DNA of 64,000 nucleotides. Source: Isoetes taiwanensis. Taxonomy: Eukaryota > Streptophyta > Lycopodiopsida > Isoetales > Isoetaceae. Both the position numbers and the translations under genes were made by a program. The notes beneath the pieces are model-generated. The model ran no database searches. It was not told the DNA's origin and saw only the letters and a list, made by a program, of their open reading frames with translations. Each line of letters starts with the position of its first letter. Within the stretch, counting starts at the first letter, position 1. This document shows positions 56,000 to 64,000 of the stretch, in pieces. Location of the stretch: positions 1,107,467 to 1,171,466 of the forward strand of contig JAJEKV010000017.1 of the NCBI GenBank assembly GCA_021234155.1. Reading direction: 5' to 3'.

Positions 56000-58200
56000 T
56001 CACAATCCTGTTGCTGCGTTTTGTGCCAATCTGCCACTTGGAACCAACATTCTGCCAAATGGACTCTTGGCTTTCTATACGTGTTCCATATCACCATGGT
56101 CCTTTATCCAGCTCAACTTTCTTTTCCTAGGACTTTGACCTTCGACTTTGACCCTCTATATTGTTGCTTACGACTCCCTCCCACTTGCTACCACCAATAA
56201 CTTTTGCCATATTTCCATGTTGCCCTTTTCTACACATCCAATAAACTTCCAACGTTTGAGTTTGGTATTGTGGGAGGGCCTTTTGGCAATGGTTAGGACT
56301 AAGATTATTGGTGCGTATTGTATGTCAAACCGTATAATTTAGCATGTTTGAGCAGCTTGTTTGCATTTAGTGGTCTAGTTTCTAATTTTGATGTGTTTGC
56401 AAGTTTATTGTTGCCATGGTTGGCTATTTTTCATGCTAAATTGTAGGGCGTGGATAGAGTTTCAGGCCACTTCCTTTTTCGAGCCTGGGTTCTCTAATTT
56501 TGCAGGTGCGGCGGAGCAGAGATGCTCACAGGGATGATTGAATGGAAACGGCATCTCCTTGTTCCGTTGTAGATAATTCGACTTAGATTTTGCGCAAGCA
56601 AGTTCAAGCAGAGAAAGTATGGAGTTCAAGCAGATTTTGTGCCGGGCTTTGGCAGTGGCGGCGGAGTTTTGTTGTCGTATTGTTGTTCTGTTTTTTCTTT
56701 AGGTTGTTGAGAGGCCATAGAAAGGCCAGCTGACTGTGGTTCAATAATTTGGGCTTGTCCTATAGAAGGAGATTCCAAATGCACTTCCATTCATTTCGTT
56801 TAGAGACCCTGAATATCATTCTGCAGACCAGCCAGCTTTCTGTGGTTCATTAATTTGTGCTTCTCCTATAGAGCTTCCGATTGAGCTGCAGGGCTTGCGA
56901 TTCAAGCCTTTCTGGTTTTGCATTCTTGTTCGTTTTTTTTTTTGGCAGACGAACAGGATTGCTCTCTTACTCTTTTGGCCGCCATGTGTACACATATTCT
57001 GATGCTGCATGCCAGGCCATCTTCTGTCGTTTCCCGCCATCTTCCGACCATGCCAGGCCATCTTCCGACCATGCAATAGTAATCCGGCAGCATGTTGTTT
57101 AGGAATCAGAGTTGCGATAGTCATTGGGCTGCAATTTGGGTTTTTATTTGGCCGAATTTAGTCATGGTGAATTTAAATGTCTACATGTTGGAAATCGACC
57201 TTAGGAAGTGGCGAAGCATTTTTTGAGAAAAAAGATGTGAGCCATTGATTTGGTATGATACTGGGATAATGCTCAAAATCAATGGTTCATATTGAATGTA
57301 AAAAACAAATCCCATAAACCCTTGAACATAAAATTACTAATTAAACATTGAATTACCAGTGATAAAACTTTACACGATTCGTGTCATATTGCGGGAGGGT
57401 ATTCTTGCAAAGGTTGGAAGTATGATTCTTGTTGTATTGTGTGCAAATTCGTATTTTTAGACATGTTTGAGCTGCTTAATTAGTTTAAAGGTCAAATTTC
57501 TAATTTAAAGTGTTTTCAGCACTTTTGCATAAACCCGAGTCCAGGGTTCGGTCCATTCTAAGGATATCGACATTGCAGCCAAATGGGTATTTCCCACATG
57601 GATGATGGTTTTACTCTTAGATCGCATCTACGGACAGGGAAATTAGAGGAAATTCCAAGTCTGTTACTCGGTGATAAGGACCACAATTGGCTTTTTGGCT
57701 GGTTCTTGTTGTGGTTCATTTTTTCCAATAGTACCATTGACCTCTTCAATGGTCTCCAATAAAGGGTTTGAGGGCTTTATCTTTTTTATGGCAGTTTTCC
57801 ATCTAGTATGCTCTACTTGTGCGTTGTTTTTCATCAAAATGCCTAAATCCGCTTTGTCTAAATTGGCAAAAAGAGAGAGCAAATCTCTAAATGCTGAGTA
57901 TTCTCTACACAAGGTATCTCAAAAATTTGATTTATGGAAGATAACGAGGCATGGCTTCAACATATCAAAGACATCTTGCCTAAATTTAAAAATAAACATG
58001 TTAGAATTTACCTTTTGGATAACAGTTGTAAAATATAAAAAAGCTTTGGATATGATCTGCACATTATCCGTCTCTCAAAACCGTCTTTTAATTTAAAAAA
58101 AAAAAAGTCTTTCACTGCCATGCTTAAGGGCTATGAGGGCTCTTGGTGTGTAAGTAACCTCTGCCTTAGAGTTTGTAGGGAGGTTGGCTCATGGTCAACC
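56000..58200. other. Intergenic stretch with two diverged direct repeats
   Basis: About 56,265-56,400 and 57,390-57,510 are related (GTGGGAGGG / GCGGGAGGG starts, then ACATGTTTGAGC-type and GTTTCTAATTT-type blocks), about 1.1 kb apart. About 57,005-57,075 has a small GCCAGGCCATCTTCCGACCAT tandem. An open frame at 57,664-57,912 (minus) is not recognised. No gene is supported. Confidence 0.35.
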
Positions 58201-58203
58201 TAT

Positions 58204-58850
58204 TATTTATGTAGCTATTTGCTTGTTTCGATTGCAATGGCAGTCTCAGCTTGGACCTAGTTCAAATTTGTCACAGGAAAATTAGATGATAGAAAACCTA
58301 AAAGACTGTTTGGCAAATGCCTCTAACCAGGCAGTTTACAATACCAACATCATCATGCAGATCATAAATTCTTCAAACAGCCAAGACGAATTAGTGTTGT
58401 TGTGGATGGCATTGACTATATGGGCATTTAACTAGTAAACTAATGCAAGGCAGTCCTACTTGATTCATGGTCACCCTACCCCTTGAAAACCTTTTGAGGC
58501 AGGGGTTTTTTAATCCTAGTAGTAATGATTGTACTAGCCCATTGTATGGGTCCCATGACCTATTGGTCTCCGTGGACGTTAAAAAAACTATTCTATTCTA
58601 TTCTATTCTACTATTTATTGTAGCTATTTGCTTATTTCTATTGCATTCTAAAATTTGTCACAAGAAAATGACCTGATAGCGAGCCTAAAAGATTGCTTGC
58701 AAATGCCTCTGACGAGACAGTTTATATTACCAACATCATCATGCAGATTTAACTTTTTGAAGCAGCCAAGACAAGCTTAGTAGAATAGAATAGAATAGAA
58801 TAGAATAGAATAGTGCTATTGTGGATTGCATGGACCATATGAGCTTTGCT
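58204..58850. repeat. Tandem segmental duplication (~230 bp x 2) flanking a LINE tail
   Basis: 58,204-58,430 and 58,613-58,850 share TATTTATGTAGCTATTTGC, AATGCCTCTNACNAG, CCAACATCATCATGCAGAT and GTGGAT blocks in order. The second copy has a (TAGAA)n run at about 58,775-58,813 where the first copy has a single GAATTAG. A LINE tail lies between them. Confidence 0.7.
58440..58612 (+). mobile_element. LINE 3' tail, pentamer type (TTCTA)n
   Basis: CCTTGAAAACCTTTTGAGGC, GGGGTTTTTTAATCC, GTAATGATTG, TGGGTCCCATGACC, TTGGTCTCCGTGGACGTTAA, then four to five TTCTA units (58,588-58,612). It is the best match in the window to the minus-strand copy at 361-600. Confidence 0.65.
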
Positions 58851-58859
58851 TCTGTGATG

Positions 58860-59860
58860 ATTGAAAGAAGCCTAGCTTGCGATTTTGAGAAGCATATTAC
58901 TGATATTAGGCATTGGCTCTCATCAGCTTAGGCTCATTTCTATAATTGCAACAATGCTTTGTTTTATGAAGGATCATCATGATCTGAGTTGGAGGAACAT
59001 CTTAAAGTTCAAACTGATAACTTTTCTTTGCTTATTTTGGCCAATGCACTTTCAGTTGCACAAGATCTTGCCAATCTCAACAGTTAATACTTCTATTGAT
59101 GATATACCTAATAACAACTATGACGATGGTCTTATTTTGCAATACAACCTAGGAAAGCTTGCACATTTTTTTCTGATACAGTATACAGTTGGTCTTACTC
59201 TATGCCAACGAAGTCCGGTCTTTGTATATCTAACTCATATAATTATTGTTGGCAAGATGCCTTTTAAACTTAGTGGTGACACGTCTACGTCTGAATATTC
59301 TGTGTTTTGGTATGGGGGAAAGCATAGCAGTTTAAGAATTAAACAAAAAAAAAACTAGCAAAAGGCACACCAAAAGCCTTTTCTATTTAGTTAGGCGTAC
59401 AATCTAAAGTTAATTGTAGTTTCTTTCAAAGTAGACGAAGCCAAGAAGATGGACTTATTAGAACCTATGGAACACATATCGACAATGACTTTCACTAACG
59501 TGGAATATCCACCTAGACAAATCCATCATGGTTTGGTGATCTAGGCTCTATGTAAGTACATTTTTATTGATACCACTTTATGACTTTGTACACGTTGGTT
59601 GATTCATATTATTGTACTTGATGTTACGTGATGAGCAAGTAGATATTATAGAGTATGTAGATCATGATGGGGCAGCCAAACATCTCAAAGTAGTACCAAA
59701 GAGATGATTTTTTATTGTGCATGGGTGGTTTTGCCTAGAGGTTCCTATTGTTTTCTTTAAGTTTTTAGTCTTGTACTACATTATCTATGATGTATATTGA
59801 TTTCCATTCATGAATATAGTCTTTTGGCATTAAAAAAGAAAAAATGCTAGTTTCTTCATA
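58860..59860. other. Intergenic stretch with possible retroelement 3' end
   Basis: About 58,960-59,090 reads NCNNALFYEG and SELEEHLKVQTDNFSLLILA in one frame, not recognised. About 59,795-59,845 has CATTCATGAATATAGTCTTT..GCATTA plus an A-rich tail, like a retroelement 3' end. No complete gene. Confidence 0.3.
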
Positions 59861-59872
59861 GCTTAAATTTAA

Positions 59873-60531
59873 GGGAAAACCTACAAAATACCCTTATGTT
59901 TTGAGGAATTTCACGACATACCCCTAAGTTTAAATAAATTATTGAGATGCCCTTGGTCAATGTATATCCCTCTGTGCAATTTTAAGTTCCACCTAATGCC
60001 CTCTAGTTTTTCATATTTCATGGAATACCCTTTTGTAACAGATATTCATGGTGCCTTTTTAGCAAAGATGCCTATTTCTATTCTCAGTACCTTAAAGGAA
60101 GGCAAGACACCAAATTAATTTCTACTCCATTGATTTGCTCTCAGCCCATCGATTTCCTCTAGCGATTTGCAATGATTCTCTTGTCGAAAGCACTAATTCG
60201 ATCCAATTTATAATAACAACTTATTATAGCTAAATAAAATCAAGAAAGAGGATTTGTAGAAGAAGTAGTGAAGGATGCAAGAGCAGAGATCATAGTTCAT
60301 TCATATGCAGGGCCTAAGAGTATTTGGTGAATTCTGAAGCATTTGAAATTTGAAGGAAACTCACGTTCTAGTTCTCAAGGTCGTTTGGGAAATTCAAAGA
60401 AAACTTAAGGGCATTTGAAAAAAATTAATGTATATCTTAAGGGCATTTGAAGGGCATCTCAAGAAATTATCAAAACTCAAGGGTATATGGTAAAATTTGT
60501 CAAAACATAAGGGTATTTTGTAGTTTTTCCC
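59873..60531. mobile_element. 659-bp non-autonomous Mutator-like element (MULE-type MITE)
   Basis: The left end reads GGGAAAACCTACAAAATACC; the right end, read inward, is GGGAAAAACTACAAAATACC. The inverted repeats extend about 85 bp, including ..CTTATGTTTTGA.. and ..TTGAGATGCCCTT.. blocks. A perfect 9-bp direct repeat TAAATTTAA flanks it (59,864-59,872 and 60,532-60,540), as expected for Mutator-type insertion. It has no coding capacity. Its ends differ from the 8.6-kb MULE, so another element must mobilise it. Confidence 0.9.
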
Positions 60532-60539
60532 TAAATTTA

Positions 60540-61690
60540 AATAGAAATGTTTTCAACAAAACCATTTTCACGTAGCGCTCCTTTTTGAGATCATTGAATC
60601 GAGATGCTATCACTATGGTATCAAGATGCTAACGAATGGACTCCCCTTATGGCTAAGTTCTAAGGCTTATTGTTATTTTACCAAAGTACTTTATGCTTTT
60701 CCAAACCTCTAAAATTCCTTAAATCTATTGCAACTGAAATATTGTGCTCCCTTCATTTTCTTTTCAATTCCTATTTATTCCTTTTCTTTTACAAAGATTG
60801 AGCACAGCGCGTTTGATGATAATTTATAAACTAGTATTTTCACCATTTTTTGCTCGGCTTACCTTAGCGGGTTGTACAATGTAATAATCATTTACATTAG
60901 AAATAGACTGTTCAAGAATGGCAGATCAAGCTACTCAATTTCTTGCATAACATCCTGCAAAGATAAGAATGCCAGAAATAGAAGACAAAGCATTAAACTC
61001 AACATATATTGACAATGCCTCCATAAGTTTTAGTTTAATTCCATTTAATGAATTTACAACTTATTAGGAGTAGATTGAGAATTGTAAAAAAAACTTCAAG
61101 TTTAGGCATGCTAGATGTTTCCATATAAACATTGTATTTGATTGGATGTAAAAATGGATAACCATGCACCTTTTCCAGTTGGGTGACATAGGTTGCAGCA
61201 ATTATGGTTGCCAGAAGTCCTATTCTGAGTAGAAGCAGCTGCTAAAGATCCTTCAAGAAATGCTAATTCTAAATCCTCCTAAGAATAGCTTCAACAAATT
61301 AGGAAGCTGCATCATGAATGTTCTTTGAGTTCTATTGAGCCAATTTAACAAGTTGAGGTAAAAGTTTTGAGTCGTAGGTTAGTAAAGTTTCCTGCTGTGT
61401 GTATCCTGCAAGCCTAAATTTCAAGCTATATATAAACATGGAATGGATATTAAAGAAATTTGATTTAAGATTCTTGGAGCGACGCACAAATTTAGGGAAT
61501 GTCTGATATTATGATCTCCATTTCGTAAAAGAGCATGGAATCACAAACTCACTGCAGATGCAACAAATTTACCAACACTGCCATGTGCATAAATATTTCT
61601 GAAGCCAGTTAAATTTATTCGTAAAGTTTCTTATATAGCTGAACTTAAACAATATCCAGCTCAATTCCCCTTTTGACAATATGCTGATGT
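60540..61690. other. Intergenic stretch with one half of a direct repeat
   Basis: No gene is supported. About 61,390-61,560 (TTCCTGCTGTGTG start, then CCTGCAAGCCTAAATTTCAA) is repeated with few changes at about 61,806-61,990. Confidence 0.5.
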
Positions 61691-61699
61691 AGGTGCCTA

Positions 61700-61800
61700 C
61701 TGTTTTTTATGGCTCCTATACATCCACATGCTTTTAAGACGCTAAAAAAAAGTTATTATGTTCTCCATTTGCATCATTCTAAAGAGCTCCAAAGTTGCAA
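61700..61800 (-). pseudogene. PPR motif fragment
   Basis: The minus strand encodes ATLELFRMMQMENIITFFSV, LKACGCIGAI, one PPR motif and a bit of the next, close to SVSKACGNMGALEQA at 62,800. It lies between the two copies of the 61.4/61.8-kb direct repeat. A remnant. Confidence 0.5.
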
Positions 61801-61805
61801 ACCAT

Positions 61806-61990
61806 TCTTCCTGCTGTGTGGGAATCCTGCAAGCCTAAATTTCAAGCTCTGTATAGACATGGAATGGATATTAAAGAAATTTGATTTAAGGTTTTTGGAG
61901 GAACGCACAAATGGTTAAACAGGGAATGTCTGGTATTATGATCTCCATTTCATAAAAGAGCATGGAATCACAAACTCACTGTAGATGCAA
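61806..61990. repeat. Direct repeat, second copy of 61,390-61,560
   Basis: Shares GGAATGGATATTAAAGAAAT, TTTGATTTAAG, ATTATGATCTCCATTTC and CATGGAATCACAAACTCACT with the first copy, about 416 bp away, with small indels. Confidence 0.85.
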
Positions 61991-62439
61991 CAACTTTTTG
62001 TAAAACAGATCAAGAACCTTGCCACTTAGGCATGAACATCACAATTTGCTTTGTGATCAATTCTGTCAGATCAAGAATGACAGAATTGATGGATGGATTA
62101 GAGATAGCAAGGACAAATGACACTTTACCTTGTATTTCCTGAACGCAAAGAAAGCTCTAAACTTTCCACTTTTCCTCCATAAGAATGGTTGCTCATATCA
62201 TCATCAGTCCGTACAAATAGAAATCGAACAAACGCTGCCCATTATTCTGCATCGTTATGCACAACTACTATTGCCCGGAAATGTGAATGCAGTCTAACTA
62301 TAGAAGAAAAAGAAAACACAGTTAGAACAATAGGACTAATGGCTTAGCAAGAATTAGAAGCAGAAATCAAAATCTCCGAACCATAGCTTCTAGCAAAATC
62401 CTAAGATTATTTTGCCATATATCTTCTCTGGGTTGGCAA

Positions 62440-62985
62440 TTCTTACGACAAAACTTTAAGGAATTCGAGATTAGTTTTAGAGAATCCTGCCGACCAAGAT
62501 CGATCATGCAGAGATAGTAGCCCACATCTGGCATAGCTATAAGCTTTTCTCATAAATTCAAAATAGTAGCGCCCGTTGTCTACAAGGCCTGCCCTGCTAC
62601 ATGCAACAAGGATATAGAGAAAAGTAAGTTTGTCTGGCTTGGTGCTTTCTTCCACCATCCTCTGCTACAAATTCCAAGATACAGTGTTCCGATTTGGCAA
62701 AGTATCGAAGACCATGCAGGACTCTTCCAAACTACCACAACCTGAATACGTCAATGACTGTTTACTATATTAACATCATGCCGAAGACCGTGTTCTAAAA
62801 CCATGTCATGGATTAGCCTAGCCTGTTCTAGAGCTCCCATGTTTCCACATGCTTTAGACACACTAAAAAATGTGACTTTATTTGGTTTAATTCCTTGTTC
62901 TTGCATCTTCTCAAAGCTATCTATTGCAAGTTTCTTTTGCATACCCTACGACTACCCTAGAATCATAAGCCATAGCCATAGTTGC
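62440..62985 (-). pseudogene. PLS-class PPR pseudogene
   Basis: The minus strand reads VGYAKEKLAIDSFEKMQEQG-like sequence, then KPNKVTFFSVSKACGNMGAL, EQARLIHDMVLEHGLRHDVN, a damaged S motif (SCMVFDTLPNRNTVSWN spread over two frames) and MVEESTKPDKLTFLYILVAC, SRAGLVDNGRYYFEFMRKAY. Motif order P-L-S-P fits a PLS-class (E/DYW) protein. Several frame changes; no start, no E/DYW domain. The fragment at 61,700-61,800 may come from the same decayed copy. Confidence 0.7.
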
Positions 62986-63346
62986 CTGGGATCTGTGGCG
63001 GCAGAGGTCCTCCTGCCGTTTGGATGCTATGGTACTGCCCTTCCATCTTTTTCTTCTTGTGCTTATGCTTCTAAGCTTATTCTCATTTATAAACGGATCA
63101 ACAGGGGATGATGAATAAAATAGATGGATAAACCGATGAATAAACAGATAGACATCCTCCGGTTCAGCATAAATCTATGCCTTTCCAACCTCAGACAGAA
63201 AAAATCTATGGTTGCTTCAAATCTGTGGTTGCTTTAGAACCTTAATCAAGTCGATTATGCTGCCGCCATAGCCATGGCATATCCAAGAATAGGTAATTTT
63301 AATAAAAGTTCCTTTACGTTTTAGAAAAACCCCTTAAGATTTTTAA

Positions 63347-63417
63347 AAGACCTCGGCAGCGCCGCCAGGCTCTGTCGCTCGCCCGCCACCGAGCCTGGCA
63401 GCACCGCTGAGGTCTTT
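63347..63417. repeat. GC-rich fold-back (hairpin) repeat
   Basis: AAGACCTCGGCAGCGCCGCC..AGGCTC and GAGCCTGGCAGCACCGCTGA..GGTCTT are inverted copies with only a few mismatches around a short GC-rich centre. Weaker inverted similarity (CCTTTACGTTTTAGAAAAA / TTTTTA..CATGTAAGGG) extends it to about 63,309-63,442. Confidence 0.7.
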
Positions 63418-63467
63418 ACTCCCCCTAAAAACATGTAAGGGATTTCTATATAATACGTAACATGCGC

Positions 63468-63580
63468 AATAGAATAGAATAGAATTTGAATTGAATATAA
63501 GAAAGAAAGAATGATGTTTATCGTCCACTAAGACCAATCGACAAGCATAGACATATAATAAAAGCATGTAACCTCAAGTA
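63468..63580 (-). mobile_element. LINE 3' tail, pentamer type
   Basis: On the minus strand: GATTGGTCTTAGTGGACGAT, then ATTCTTTC-type sequence and three ATTCT units (63,468-63,497). It fits the TCTCCGTGGACG plus pentamer family, but is short and diverged. Confidence 0.45.
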
Positions 63581-64000
63581 TAGGAAATCATAAAATCTAG
63601 CCTACACGGTTATGCTCTAGGTTTGACTATCAATTCTAGTAGATGTAAAGGCAGGTTAAGCAACATTATACCAATTGATCCAATTGCATAGCGCCACGTG
63701 GACATTTTTCTTTCCTTGGATCAACCAAAAATTTCATCCCTGTGCTACGACGTTGCTTCTGGCGTTTACCTGCATCTAACAATTTTACTCTTCATTCTGA
63801 GATATTTACCATACATTCTAGCTCCAGAAATCTTTGTGTCTTTTTGTGGGGTAATGCAAGGCAAGCCGGAATGTAATGACCTCCTCCCCTCACTCACAGA
63901 TTGAGGAAAAACTCACAGATTGAAGCATTTTGGGCAAATTGAATGGCAACTCTTATAGAAAAACATTGCAAAATTGCATGAAATAAACCTTTTCAAATAA

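Larger units (their letters stand above)
63000..64000. other. Intergenic stretch to the window end
   Basis: No gene is supported. It holds the fold-back repeat at 63,347-63,417 and the LINE tail at 63,468-63,580. The open frame at 63,698-63,904 shows nothing recognisable. Confidence 0.35.

Overview
The window reads as nuclear DNA of a land plant with a large, repeat-rich genome. Introns have GT..AG junctions, there is an intronless P-class pentatricopeptide-repeat (PPR) gene, several decayed PLS-type PPR copies of the kind abundant in plants with heavy organelle RNA editing, decayed plant receptor-kinase pieces, LINE remains and plant-type Mutator-like elements. A seed-free plant such as a fern is my best guess, but the sequence alone does not prove it. 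Only one host gene looks whole and undisturbed: the PPR gene at 11.6-13.9 kb on the minus strand. || Layout. 0-0.83 kb: probable Helitron 3' end and a LINE 3' end. 0.84-11.5 kb: AT-rich intergenic DNA with LINE tails, a kinase fragment and a dispersed hairpin repeat. 11.6-13.9 kb: PPR gene. 16.2-24.2 kb: a LINE ORF2 split by a 6,570-bp DNA transposon (17,324-23,893) with GGGTG..CACCC inverted ends and an AATT direct repeat. That transposon carries three genes: a basic protein, an acidic protein and a multi-exon protein ending in an FCP1-like (HAD) phosphatase domain. 24.3-46 kb: mostly degraded DNA holding fragments of host genes (VAN3-binding/FORKED-like, PLS-PPR, receptor kinase, a plastid-type membrane protein, DET2-like steroid reductase, CWC22 splicing factor), satellites and hairpin repeats. 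46.9-56.0 kb: a glycine-rich secreted-protein gene split by an 8,589-bp Mutator-like element (47,104-55,692). 56-64 kb: AT-rich DNA, a LINE tail inside a local duplication, a 659-bp non-autonomous Mutator-like element and decayed PPR fragments. || The two large DNA transposons are the most informative part. Each has a clean target-site duplication, and removing either one restores an open frame across the insertion point: the glycine-rich protein in one case, LINE reverse transcriptase in the other. Each has convergent genes reading inward from both ends, and each carries between the convergent 3' ends a cluster of short motifs that also occur in its own terminal inverted repeats. In the Mutator-like element this is a 2.2-kb higher-order array with about 60 GGTGTTT units, and its two genes are a MULE transposase (DDE plus SWIM zinc finger) and a ULP1-like (C48) cysteine protease. 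The AATT element shows no transposase I can recognise and is the best candidate here for something undescribed.
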